The notes under the pieces are model-generated. The model was given only the letters and a program-made list of their open reading frames with translations, made no database searches and was not told where the DNA came from. From Viola odorata (lineage: Eukaryota; Streptophyta; Magnoliopsida; Malpighiales; Violaceae), in NCBI GenBank assembly GCA_963691705.1, contig OY829546.1, forward strand, positions 2,986,001 to 3,050,000: a stretch of DNA of 64,000 nt, given 5' to 3'. Positions 31,826 through 43,384 of the stretch are shown here, piece by piece. A program made the translations under genes and the position numbers. Position 1 is the first letter of the stretch; each line of letters begins with the position of its first letter.

Positions 31826-32420
31826 TTAGGCTCCATACTTGGGTGCCTTCCACAGCTTAAATGCTACCTCATGCAGAAATCGGTCAGCCGGTATTACAAG
31901 ATTTCCACCAAGCTGCAAAGAGAAGGAAGTCATATAAGATGGGTATGGTGTACTTTCATCGAGACACAGAAGCAACAACACTGTCATTTTAATAAATAAT
32001 TTACTCTCTAATTTCACAGTGGATATAACAGGCTTTAAGAAAGAGAATAATACCCAAAAACATTACCCATCAGATAATGATGGCCAAAACCAAAAATGTT
32101 AAAAACAAAGATTAGAGGAAGGTGCTCGTTGTTTCTCAACTGAACAAAACGAACAAGTTACAAGGGTTACATTAATATACGCAACAACTTATGAGTAAGT
32201 TCACGGTACATGTTCCTCACAATTGTGCAAAGTGATACCATAGACATAAAGTTATAGCACAAGCCCCAGGCAGCCAATAGCATTTACAAACTAAGACCAG
32301 TATAAGAGCTGAGATTCTAAATTAGTACCTCTTTAAATGCCTTGAACGAAAAATGCCTCTGCCGTATCCATACGGGTAACAGCTTACTGCAACTGAGCAA
32401 TTAACGTGGGGCAATGGTGC
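31826..32420 (-). pseudogene. Family P, copy B: exons 5 and 6 only
   Basis: Exon 6 is 31826-31912 and is undamaged (LGGNLVIPADRFLHEV, end KAPKYGA). Exon 5 is 32329-32420 but has TAA for the usual TAC codon after LQ and an extra T in the GCATTTT stretch. Homology to copy A continues to about 32483 and then stops abruptly, so exons 1-4 are lost. With family M copy 2 it makes the pair that the retrotransposon split. Confidence 0.8.
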
Positions 32421-32483
32421 CTGTTGCACACAAGTTAGCTGAAATGCTGAACCATAAGGAATGGCAAACTATTGCAAGAAACG

Positions 32484-33360
32484 TTGTGCTGGTACCGCCC
32501 ACCTGTTCGACGAATTACCTCACAGGGACCTTTACTACCTCAACGAACAACAATTCTAAAACGGAATTGCCTCAAAGGAATCTTCTACAACTCAAGCAAC
32601 AATTCTAAACAACAAATCCAACAGTCTATACCTAACCCACCTAACCCAATTGCAAAACTTAAAGAATTACCAAAGACCAAAGTTTGGACAACCTCTAATG
32701 ACTGCAACATGAACTAAGAATTGGCTTCCCAGAAAAGAAAAAAACTTCCATTTAATAGCACATGAACAGAGTTGAGTAATCCATTGATGCTTGTAATAAT
32801 CGGCCAAACGACGCTTCTTCCTCTCCCTGCAATCCGCTAAACGACGCGTCGCTTCTTCCTCTCCCTGTCATCCGAGAAACGACGTCGCTTCTGCCTCCCT
32901 ACAATCCGCCAAACGACGCGTCGCAGCTTCCTCTCCCTGCAATCGGCCAAACGACGTCGCTTCGTCCTGTCCCTGCAGTCCGCCGGACGACGCCGCTTCT
33001 TCCATCTCCTCCAAACGACAAGATCGTAGCAACAACGGCATCAAAACAAAAAGCGGCATCATTTAACAAGATTCATGTCAATGGTGAGAAGGAAACAAAC
33101 TAATTAAGAGCCGAGGAAGTACCATTTTGAACAGTGAGGACGTCGAAATCTTGCGACGGTAGCGGCGGTGGTGGAGGTAATGGATTAGGAGGTGGGGAGG
33201 ATTGTGACTGGAGATGGGTGGTACTGGGGAGGGCGGTGGCGGTGGCGGTTGTGGTTGTGGTGGTGGTAGTGCTGGTGATTTTGGAGATGCAGAAGCGAAG
33301 ATCAGAGGTGGAGAAGCTGAAAAATATAAGTTTAAAAATATTTATTATGTTTTAAATACC
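32484..33360. other. Unique-looking insert between two family P copies
   Basis: Holds the AAACGACG minisatellite (32806-33007) and a GGT/GTG-rich stretch (33160-33290). No recognisable gene: the open frames are low-complexity by-products of the repeats. Confidence 0.5.
32806..33007. repeat. Degenerate minisatellite, about six units of 33-38 bp
   Basis: Each unit opens with AAACGACG (once GGACGACG), runs through a CTTCTTCCTCTCCCTGCAATC-like pyrimidine stretch and ends in CCGCC or a variant. Unit lengths vary, with an optional CGTCG insertion. Confidence 0.8.
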
Positions 33361-33728
33361 AATAAATAAGATTTTTTAAAAAATAATCAGAAAAGAAATC
33401 CAAAAATCTAAGTTTGCTGACGTGACGTAAGCAAAATGACACACGCCATCTGACGTGTTATGCCACGTCGAACACTTAACAGAGTACGATAGACGGCGTT
33501 ATTATGAGGGAGCAAATGTGAACGATCATTTGAGTGTGAGTAACAAATATGACCGAAAATAAAAAAAGTGGCCAAATCAATACACTTAAACGAGTGCAGG
33601 ATCCTTTTTTTTTTTTTGCCCCAAAAAAAAATGTGAGGATTTTTTCTTTTTTGAATAATTGCAAAACTGATTTGAAATTAGTAATTAATTACAGTTCTTT
33701 TCTTAAAAAATAAAATAAGAAATAACAT

Positions 33729-34941
33729 ATAATCCCGGTTTGACATCTTTGGGTGCGAAACTTTGGCTTCACTGTGTTTCCATTTCAGAGTTACTTAACT
33801 TACTTGGATTTCAAAAGGGGAAAACAAACGAGACAAGCCAGTTTGATATATAGTATTTGTGCATATTGGTGCTGGTGAAAGCATGACTGGTACATCGCCA
33901 ACGATGTGGAAGATATGAATGCTTTGGCTCATGGTATAATGAATGTAGCAGAACCTAGTTCTAAAATTGGTATAGTATTTGTGAATATTGGAGCTGGTGA
34001 AAGCATGACTGCGGCAGATGGCAATACTGTTGCCAGTGATGTGGAATACATGAATGCTTTGGTTCATGGCATAATGAATGTAGGAGAACCTGGTTCTGAA
34101 ATTGGTTCCCGGTTGCACTTGTCCTTTGTGGCAAGCTATGGACATGTCACAGAGGCTGACTGTAATCATTTTTCAATTTTGACTTCCAAAGATGAGATGA
34201 ATCCTTGTCTTTCAATGCTCTTACCACGCCGAAGTTATACAAAGAGGGGGGAAAAACCACGAGATGATGTTAGGTAAGCGGAAAGAGAGTGTTGGTTTCT
34301 TGCAATAGTTTTGCCATTCCTTATGGTTCAGCATTTCAGCTAACTTGTGTGCAACAGGCACCATTGCCCCATGTTAATTGCTCAGTTGCAGTAGGCTGTT
34401 ACCCGTATGGATATGGCAGAGGCATTTTCATTCAAGGAATTTAAAGAGGTACTAATTTAGAATCTCAGCTCTTATACTGTCTTAGTTTATTGGCTGCCTG
34501 GGGCTTGTGCTGTAAGTTTATGTCTATGGTATCACTTTGCACAAATGTGAGGAACATGTACCGTGAACTTACTCATAAGTTGTTGCGTATATTAATGTAA
34601 CCCTTGTAACTTGTTCTTTTTGTTCAGTTGAGAAACAAAGAGCACCTTCCTCTAATCTTTGTTTTAAATTTTTTTGGTTTTGGCCATCATTATCTGATGG
34701 GTAATATTTTTGGGTATTATTCTCTTTCTTAAAACCTGTTATATCCACAGTGAAATTAGAGAGTAATTTATTTATTAAAATGACAGTGTTGTTGCTTCTG
34801 TGTCTCGATGAAAGTACACCATATCCATCTTATATGACTTCCTTCTCTTTGCAGCTTGGTGGAAATCTTGTAATACCGGCTGACCGATTTCTGCATGAGG
34901 TAGAATTTAAGCTGTGGAAGGCACCCAAGTATGGAGCCTAA
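33729..34941 (+). pseudogene. Family P, copy F: exons 4-6 with internal duplication
   Basis: Exon 4 begins in degraded form near 33729. It contains two tandem versions of the FVHIGAGESM...GIMNV segment (33849-33970 and 33971-34107) and then runs open to the donor at 34275. Exon 5 is 34358-34448, with TAG for the usual TAC after LQ. Exon 6 is 34855-34941, intact and ending KAPKYGA. Exons 1-3 are absent. It converges with family M copy 4, and its 3' half is a near-identical inverse of copy B. Confidence 0.8.
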
Positions 34942-35450
34942 GAATATGAAATCTTGTAGCATATGATGTGTTTGAAATGGACGCGTTATGTTATCGGCAG
35001 GGAAAAAAACACAGAGGGATTTCAAGTGAACCTTTTGCGAATAACATCTCTAATGTTTTCAAATAATACTGTATCTGGTTTTGGCTCTTCTACACTACCT
35101 TCTTGATGCACCTAGACAGGAACAGAACAGACTACAGATTTCAAGAAGTGAAAATTTCGACCACCATTTGCATAGCTGACTATTGGAGGCTGTTTTTGTC
35201 TGCCTGTTTTGTTAGGTTTGGTTCAGACTTGGTTAGCAAGAATAGTGTTCAATTTCTTCATTGATAAATAAAACCCAAGTATAATTTAGGAATAATATAG
35301 TACTCGATTTTCTTTTTTTTGCTGATATAAGTAAGAATACATGGAAGCAATGAGAGTAGTGCAGTGTGTTTGTAGTGTTATGATGTCGAGTAGTTTAATT
35401 ACAAGCATAAATTACTAGATCCTGTTATTACAGTTGTATGAATTGCTAAT

Positions 35451-36100
35451 CTATGATGTACTTACTGATTTTATATGCACCGGCAAAGTAACCAATTGAT
35501 CTGATGATGATGGATGCGACGAAGGTGGTTTTAGTTTTGTGACTGATGTATTTACTCTCTCAACTAGGTTGTTCCATATGCTGATAATGGATGCACGGGT
35601 GGTTTGAAGGAAGCTGTAGAAGTGAAGCCGGAAATGATAGACTGTCTTTGCGGAGAAACATGTCCATAGTGAGAAAACGATCCACCCAAGAATGTTGAGG
35701 TCAAGAATGAACAGGAGAGCTTCTAAGGAGATGGCGCCTGCAAAGAGACGAGTATAAGCAGTGAGTGTGTGGTAGGTTGAGTGTTGAGCGTGGAGCTCAA
35801 CTTCAGCGACAGATGCTGCAGCGTACAGGAACAATGCTGCAATGAATAGGAGCATCAGGTTGTAGTGGGTGTCGAACGGCGAAGATGAGTTGGGCGCTTG
35901 GTACTTGGTTTGAATCTGTGAGCTCAATGTCCCGACCAGGAAGGCGAAAATTGCGTGCTGGGTGCTGATGCTGTCAATTAACAGAAGGAAGAAAGAAGGA
36001 GAACAGAGAGGAATTGGTGTAAGTTGGGATATAATTTATAACACGAGGGAAGAAGAAAGAAAGAGGAAAACCTGTGATTTATATGTTGGTTTTCGGCCAT
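35451..36100 (-). CDS. Family M small membrane protein, copy 4 (intact)
   Basis: Exon 1 (36072-36100, MAENQHINH) and exon 2 (35451-35970) join in phase 2 and give 182 residues without defects. Hydrophobic segments near residues 17-28, 48-67, 85-103 and 107-123 suggest three or four membrane helices. The family motif SPFDTHYNLMLLF precedes the second, and YTRLFAGAISLEALLF and LGWIVFSLW follow. The tail is polar (ISIWNNLVERVNTSVTK...). I do not recognise a named family. Exon 1 differs from the MPANGGLQDN start of the other copies. It is the best candidate for a working member. The 3' end faces P copy F. Confidence 0.7.
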
Positions 36101-36402
36101 CAATAGCTATGCCTTCTCTATGTTTAAAGGTCAGCTGAAATGGTGCTCCAGTTCAATATGGTGGTGAGTCCAGGAGGTTTTCCTCTTTATATATAATCTT
36201 ATTTGATAACTATAAAGAGCTTTTCAAAAGTAGTTGTACTTTTTTTTCCTAGGAAGCAAAATTGATCTTTTAAATCAATTAGATTTAAGCATGCAAGTTC
36301 TATAAGAAGCTAAAAAGATAGTAGCAACCGTAGGAAAGGGATCTAGGCTCTGGGCCCACCTGATCATAATGTTCTTATGCAACCGCCCTGAAGATAGCAG
36401 AC

Positions 36403-36767
36403 GCTTTACATGTCACTTTTTAACAAGAAGAAGATGCTGAAAGAACATACTGTAATTAGTTTACCGTTAAATTTTGCAAAGGAAAAAGATTATAGCCTTG
36501 CGAAGGAAGCAAGGGAGTATCATTTACTATTAAAATTCGGTCCCCTTCAGTTGTCGAGAAGACACTTGGCAGTTGACAAAAATTCCAAAATAGAGGAGAC
36601 CGTCCTTTTTCCCCTAAGGAGTGATAGAATTGGAAATTTGGAATTGCAACGCGTAAGAAAGAACCCAAGTGATCAGGTTTAGAAAGGTTTATGAATTGGA
36701 AACAGACTGTAAAGCGATTATGGTCTTTCAGCATCTTCTTGTTGTTAAAAAAGTGACATTGTAAAGC
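36403..36767. mobile_element. Fold-back/MITE with long terminal inverted repeats
   Basis: The left arm from 36403 (GCTTTACATGTCACTTTTTA, then ACAAGAAGAAGATGCTGAAA) is repeated in inverse at the right end (to 36767), about 45 bp per arm with few mismatches. No target duplication could be fixed. An open frame covers much of the interior on the minus strand but resembles nothing known. Confidence 0.75.
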
Positions 36768-36990
36768 ACAAATTTCCTTTATGGAACCATCTGTGTTGGT
36801 TTTTAACAAATTCTCAGGCGGAGTACTGAAAAAACGGAAATGAGTCCCACTATGTAAAGCAGGAATACAATTTAAATTCTATTCTTTAATATATAATGCA
36901 AACTTTGTTTCCTATTAAAAAGAATTTTATAAGACAAATTAATCTGTATTTGTATTTTTTTGTTTCAGCAATTAAGCGTTTGTGTTTTTG

Positions 36991-37093
36991 GTATAGTCAA
37001 CAACACGGTCTTAGAGAGATTTTGAGCAATAGGACGTGTGACGAGAGAATATTTGACAAATTTGACACCAAGGAAACAAGGTGTTGACTATAC
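36991..37093. repeat. Short inverted-repeat element (103 bp)
   Basis: GTATAGTCAACAAC at the left and GTGTTGACTATAC at the right are inverse copies of about 12 bp. This could be a tiny MITE or a chance hairpin. Confidence 0.45.
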
Positions 37094-37388
37094 TTGGGGG
37101 CTCATTGTGAGTTCTCAAGCATGGATTCTTGCTGACTACTACCATTAAAAGAAAAGCTCAGTTTCCTTTCTAAGGCAACTTCACAATCAGTTCGACTAGG
37201 GTTGATCTGATGAAAAAAGTAAAATGAAAGAGAGAGCACTGCACTATGATGTTATTATAAAAGAAACATTGTACAGGGATGCTGTGGTTCCATATTCAAG
37301 TACTTATTAACAGTCAAAACAAACACAACTAAGGTGACTTGAGCTACTTACCAGAACAAAACATAAACATCGGTTACGTGCGCAAGTT

Positions 37389-38417
37389 CTAGCACTCTAA
37401 AAGGCTTCTAACGCAGTAAGTACCCAACAGAAACCACACGAAAAGGAGGAAGGAGAAGGAGAACAACCCAACCAGGAAGGGCCAGCCGACCAAAACTATA
37501 CCCGAACAGAGCACAAATGCGAAAGGGAGGAATGACCTGATGATTGACATCCAGTTAATCCAGTGCCCTTTAAACAGTACTAGAGCAGCCACATTTATCA
37601 TATTCCATCCCATGGATCCACCATAAGACATCCGATTCAGACAGTTCGCCACAAATGAATGGCAGTTGCATGTAAAAAGGTTGTAAGTTTTGTGCTCGAA
37701 GTTGCGCTTACTTGACAGTAGCGCATCATCCCATGTGAGCGCTGTCCCATACTCCGAATGTGCAAAGCTTGTATTGCATGTGTGCTCACCGAGGTTGGGG
37801 GGAAAGCAACACTGGATTCAAACAGCAGATGCCAAATGAAATTGTTAATGAACAGTAGAATCTCTTGTAAGAAAGTGCTGGATTATCAGAAACAAATTTA
37901 ATTGCTGCTGGTATTTGTATCTAATTTTAAAAAACAAATGAGAAAACATGGTAGGTATACTCATTCCGTTCAGTTACCATCAGTAACAGCTCGCATTTGA
38001 TGATTTTCTTAACACAAAATGACAACAATAGCAATTGCATCAATGTGTGTGCATACACGTGCTCGTGCGTGAAAAGTAGCCAGATAACAGCATAACATGA
38101 GCGTCTTCATTTATGTATATATATACCTTTTCTCTATCAAGTTGGAGATATCTGGCAGCAGAACCAAATGCAAAATTGTCAATATTCACAAAGTAGGATC
38201 CTGAAAAATCAAAAATAGCACCATCCTCCCGGCAAATGCCAACATGTCCAATGAAAGGTGCCAACCAGGAGACAACTGGGAGAGGAGTCCAAACCAGACA
38301 GCATGGAAACTTAGCATTCTGTGGAGAAATTTCATCAAGCGGCCACAGGTCATGCTGAATTCTTGTAGTGCTACTCACATGCTCAATATCCATTATCGAT
38401 CTTCGTCCAAATGACAT
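37389..38417 (-). CDS. RTE1: RTE1-like protein (DUF778 family)
   Basis: Two coding exons, 38127-38417 and 37389-37811, give 237 residues (Arabidopsis RTE1 is about 250). Recognised from the family core [44 protein letters not shown] and, after the intron, [22 protein letters not shown] and [12 protein letters not shown], followed by a hydrophobic C-terminal region ([19 protein letters not shown]). RTE1 acts at the Golgi/ER with the ethylene receptor ETR1 as a negative regulator of ethylene responses; RTH is the close paralogue, and I cannot separate RTE1 from RTH with certainty. The start at 38417 could be replaced by an in-frame ATG eight codons on. A leader intron is inferred upstream. Confidence 0.88.
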
Positions 38418-40030
38418 ATGGCTTTTTGCACCCTTTTGTGGAGAAATACCAATAAGTCAAACTACAGCCTCAGACATATTGACCCTGTTCCAATTACATC
38501 AAGATGATCAAATGTTTGATCCCCACCAACAAACAAAACAAAGGGAAGAAGAAGAAGCATGCATAAAAAACTCCTAAAATTTAAAGAATAAATATAAAAA
38601 GTAGTAATTATGATTTTTCATGGAGACTATTAACAAGGATTTCTCATGTAGAAACAAATTAAAGCAAGCCAAATATACATCTTGGATTTTTTGCTCTTAC
38701 TTTTTAACTTAAAGGCCAAAATAAAAACATAGAGGAACAATCATGCTAGTCACAGCAAAAACAAAAGAAACACCTTGAATGCAAAACCAAGAAAAACCCG
38801 TATGAGAAACATACAACATTTATCGGTAGTTCTGTCAAGAATTAAAGAGGTCGGATGAGAATATTATGATTGCTAATGTAGAAGTTGAACTATGTTGAAG
38901 TGATTATTCCTTCAAATATGGTAATATTCAACTAGTCTAGTTTGGCTGAACTTATTTCGTTATGCATTCGTCATCAAAACAAGTTAATTGCTATTGGGAA
39001 AAGAATCTTTTGGAAACAACCGCCAAACGACAAAATCCTTAACCATTTATGATCCTGGATTCCACTACAAATGTCCAAATAAATCTTCCCAGCTAGCAAC
39101 GATCCATTAAAACACAAAATTCCGCTTTCTACATAATTACCATTTAAAGAGCGGAACTCGATGCATCTACATTCTTATTAAGTTGTGCATGGTATACTAA
39201 TGTGGAGCCTAGATCTCTGTTCCCAGCCATTAAGGTCTTGCAGTTCAGCAAACTCAACATGATCTAGATCTTATCTACTGATTCCACATGCATAAAAACC
39301 TATCGCATATCTTATTACATGATCCTTAATACCACTTGCAGAAGTCCAAATAAAACTTTCCCCAACTATTCAAAATGCAAAATCACACTTTCTAGTTTCT
39401 ACACATTTACCACTTGTAGGATGGAGTTCAGAGCTCCAACATTGCCTGTACGATAATGCGGGGCCTTAATCACTATACCTAACCACAATGCAAGGCATGA
39501 AGAGACAACCGAACAAAAAGTCTACTCATTCATGAAAATGGGGAAACAAAACTACTGCACACACTATCAAGGAAGACAAAGCTTTAAGGCAAGGGGAACC
39601 CTTATTTCTAGCATTGGAACCTTTATGCACAGATATTTCATACTGAATGAAACAAAGAATCCCAGCCAAACACAAAATATTCAAGAACCCAATGCACATT
39701 TAGAGGCTGATTTTTAAAGGTAATTACACAGGTTTCGCACCAAACTAACCTAATGAATCAGACAGCTATCTCAACACCAAAACCAACTAAAATTAATCGT
39801 CATTAGGCTTCTTTTTTCACAGCCACTCAACAAACAAAAGCAAAGCAACTTAACAAAGACCCAGAAAGAAAAACAAATCCATAAAACTCATCCAAAATGT
39901 CATGTTTCTACTGTCCTCCAACATTTTCCAAGAAACCAAACAAAACCCTAGACCATCTTTTCATTTCCAAAGACCACATTAAAAATGAGAGATTATACAG
40001 CAAGACTTACTAATTAAAGATGTGCTTACC

Positions 40031-40200
40031 TGCAAAGATAGGTGAAGGAGTGAAAAGAAGAGGCTGATATAAAGCAGGTGAAGAAAACCAAGGATCACAA
40101 AACTGATGAACCAGAAAAAGAAGAAGAAAGGTTTCTTTTTGGGCTAGTGTTTTTCTTTTTGTTGACTGTGTTCATTGTGTCTGAGTAGAAAGCTTTGAAA
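40031..40200 (-). other. Probable 5' leader exon of the RTE1-like gene
   Basis: A strong donor, TTTGCAGGTAAGCACA (minus strand, GT at 40029-40028), lies 1.6 kb upstream of the first coding exon. The acceptor is probably near 38430 (ATTTCTCCACAAAAG). CT/GA-rich leader-like sequence extends to about 40200. Inferred without transcript evidence. Confidence 0.4.
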
Positions 40201-40299
40201 CTCTCAAGACTAGCTTAAATACTACTAACAAGAACAATAACAACAATTTAGCAGTGATGTCAATAGAATTGAAAAAATCAAAGTTGGGATTTTTTATTA

Positions 40300-41160
40300 T
40301 TTATTGTTTTTTTTTAAAGATGAGATTTTTTGCTTGATGGTGGAAAAATGGCAACTGGCAAAAAAAAATGAAGGTGAAGTAAGGAAGGAGGAGGAGATGG
40401 GAAAGTGAAAGTAGGCAGGATGCATGCACCGTCCCTGATTTCCACAACCACATGTGGGACCTACCCACCTCCTTAATGTACGTTTCATTAAATATTTTAC
40501 TATTAAATTGTTTCTACTGTTTTCCCACGAGCATCACTTGTTCTTGTCTCTTTGTTTCTTTGTCCAGTCATTTGCTTACAAGAATGTTACATAAATCACC
40601 GATCAAATTACTAACATAGTAACATGTTTCCTTAATTATAACCTAAACTTGCTCTAATTGCCTTGCCTCACATCTTAAATGGAAATTAATTTTACTGAAA
40701 AAAGAAATAATCCACTGATAGAAAATCCTATGAAATTAAGTACTTAAATAGAAAATAATATTGATATTTGAGGACTTTGGCTAATACTCCCTCCGGTTTT
40801 TAAAGTATGTCGTTTTGTTACTGAATGTTACTGTACATATTACTTGACTTTTTGGTATTTGTTTTACTGATTGTTATTGTTTCAAAATGATATTTAATAA
40901 AGACGGGAGATTCTTTTTCTGGAAAAGAATTAAAAAAAACCAAAAAAATAATATTAAAAGAAATTAGAGTTTGCACCCAAAAAAAAAATAGAGTTTAAGT
41001 AAAAAATGATCACATAAGAGTGCTGAAATTTAAAATATTTTATTTTTTATAAAAATGATCCGCACTATATCCAACATTCCATGTTTTTTTATAAAATAAT
41101 ATTAAGTCATTATTAGTATCTAACTTCCGGGTACGTTGAACAATTGGAAAGCAACATTTT
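40300..41160. other. Intergenic DNA between RTE1-like and CGLD27
   Basis: Promoter-side sequence of the RTE1-like gene followed by AT-rich DNA. No further gene seen. Confidence 0.5.
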
Positions 41161-41164
41161 GATG

Positions 41165-41252
41165 ACACAATCGGCACATCGTCATGGAATGCTCTATCTA
41201 CTGCCCAGACACAATCGGCACATCGTCATGGAATGCTCTATCTACTGCCCAC
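41165..41252. repeat. 44-bp perfect tandem duplication
   Basis: The unit ACACAATCGGCACATCGTCA... (44 bp) occurs twice back to back, starting at 41165 and 41209, differing only in the last base. It lies about 200 bp beyond the CGLD27 stop codon. Confidence 0.95.
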
Positions 41253-41453
41253 ATTTTTGCTGCAACTCGTCACTGACCCTATTTTTCTGCTGCATTTTTT
41301 ACATCCGAATTCTGTTACAACTTGCGATACGTGACTGCGGACGAATCCTAGCGATACGTTACAACATAAACTGTACAAATGGGTTTTTAACTTTTTATAG
41401 AACATGATTCCTGTATATGAAGCTATACAAAGTAACATCTACTTGAGCTTTCT

Positions 41454-43384
41454 TCACAATTCGGTAGCCCCAGGTTCGCCGCAGAAAGCATCTGGTTCGA
41501 ATGATCTGGCGGAATCATCACTGTAGGATCCAGGGATTGCTCGGCTACCGGCATTCTCAGAAGCGTTGAATGAAGCCTTTTGGCTAGCTTCCACATTGGT
41601 GAAGACGAGAACGCATACAAAGAGTGATGCTGCTAGAGTTACAAGGGTGTACTTCAGTCTACTCAACACTGGCTTCACCTGTTTGAATAGGAAAAGGGGA
41701 ATTCGAATTAGTCGGCACATAAATTCCACCGAGTTTGAATAGAACGCATCCAATCCATGATTCTCCAACAATTACACCAAATGCTGAAAATTAATCTATC
41801 TAGAAGTTCTTGGGTGAAATGGGAAGGGACTTTAAGAACAATAGTTGGTCATAATGCCACAGAGAATATGCATGAGATCTTTAAACCCAAATACCAAGCA
41901 ATCCATAGTACAATCTTCATAATCAATCAAACCTATTGAAAGACATCAAGTCTACATGAAATGATTCACTTACTGAGAAGGAACCGAGAAGCCGATCTCG
42001 TGCCAAAACTTCAGCAGTTTTCACCCATATCTGTCGACAAAATCTAAATTAGGCGCCAATTAGGAAATTTCTTTCCTATGTTAACCATTCAGATAGGAGT
42101 TGCAACTGAAAGCTGAAATTGGCAAACACTTTTCTAATGATTGTTAAGAGAAAATATACTAAGAGCCATGTTGTATTCACAAATTGCATTCCAAGTGTCA
42201 AATCATTTAGACAACGGAACATCCGTGAACAACCGAGCAACGAGCTGTAAAAATATAAATCCTATCCATGTTTCCTCAAAGAAGAATACTAAATGTTGAT
42301 GATTCGCACAACTTTCGTCATTCATTACTAGGGCATCCCTAATGAGACCTGGCTCTAGACGATTGCAATTCAATGAATCTTTCCTCGGCCCATACCGTTT
42401 GACCTCACGCCCCTACTCCCATAAACTCCATCCTGCCTCAACCCTAACCTCAACCAACACCCACAAAATCCAAATCCATGATCTCCACTCCCTGCGCCGC
42501 TAGCTCCTGTTCTCACCATTCTCTTTTTCCCCAACTCTCTCAAACAGTGGATCAAAGTTACTAAACTTTAGAAACAAACAAAAATTAGGAACTATTTTTC
42601 CCTACTCCAAATAAATTCCTCAAATTTCGTACTTCAAGAACAATGGCAGAACCAAAATTCACCAGGTGAACAAATTATCCACAATCGAAAGTGTCCAAGA
42701 GCAAACTATGATCTAATTCAGTTCAATACTAAAATCAGACAAAGGAAATAACAAGAATATAACAGTACCTGACCATCATACCATCCTGTCTCTTCATCTG
42801 TAACAAGAAATGGATACTAAAAAAGATAAGAACTTGGATGAGAAAAGAAAAGAATAAAAGGCAAGAAAAGAGAAGAACGAGTAATTACACTCAACGGTGG
42901 CACTGAGCAACCGATTCCCAACATAAGCCCAACCCAGATACATCCTTACAACGGCGAAGCTGACCACCAATATCCCACTGGACAAAGCTGCCAGAATTAG
43001 CTTCAGTGGCTCCGATTGCGCGCCTACGGCGCCAGACCAGGCAACAGGAAGCCCAACAAACAGCGCGAAGGAAGCGCCGACGACGAACAGGCGCGAGGCG
43101 TACTCAACGAAGTCGAGTGCTGCCCAAGAGAAAGGGAAGGAAGTGGAGAGATTCTGGTATTCGTTTATGGGCTGTTGCTCGAGTGGAACAGGGCACTCTG
43201 TTTCTGAAGGAGAGCGGCTGCTGCCGCTGCTTCCATCTTTGAAAGATGATGAAATGGGTGTTTTTTGCTGGCGGCGGCGGAAGCGGTGGGTGGAGAATGG
43301 GTGAAGGAAGTTGGGGGCGGAAGGAGGGGAGAAGAGGATTGGCGGTGGTTGTTTTGGTGATAGGTGGAGAACTAGAATCGCCAT
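41454..43384 (-). CDS. CGLD27: CGLD27-like plastid protein (DUF1230)
   Basis: Four exons (42889-43384, 42769-42797, 41974-42030, 41454-41678) join in frame to 268 residues. The first 60 or so residues are Ser/Pro/Arg-rich and fit a chloroplast transit peptide. The family core follows: CPVPLEQQPINEYQ, SFPFSWAALDF, LPVAWSG, VVRMYLGWAYVGNRLLSATV, EETGWYDGQIWVKTAEVLAR, then one helix (LVTLAASLFVCVLVFTN). Hydrophobic stretches near residues 97-118 and 130-146 predict three membrane spans in total. CGLD27 is conserved in the green lineage and diatoms and has been linked to iron status; biochemical activity is not known. The tail is somewhat shorter than I recall for Arabidopsis. Confidence 0.9.

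Noticed and set aside
33134..33355. Open frame rich in Gly and Val on the plus strand
   Set aside because: Its composition follows from GGT/GTG simple repeats; there is no recognisable domain and no splice context.
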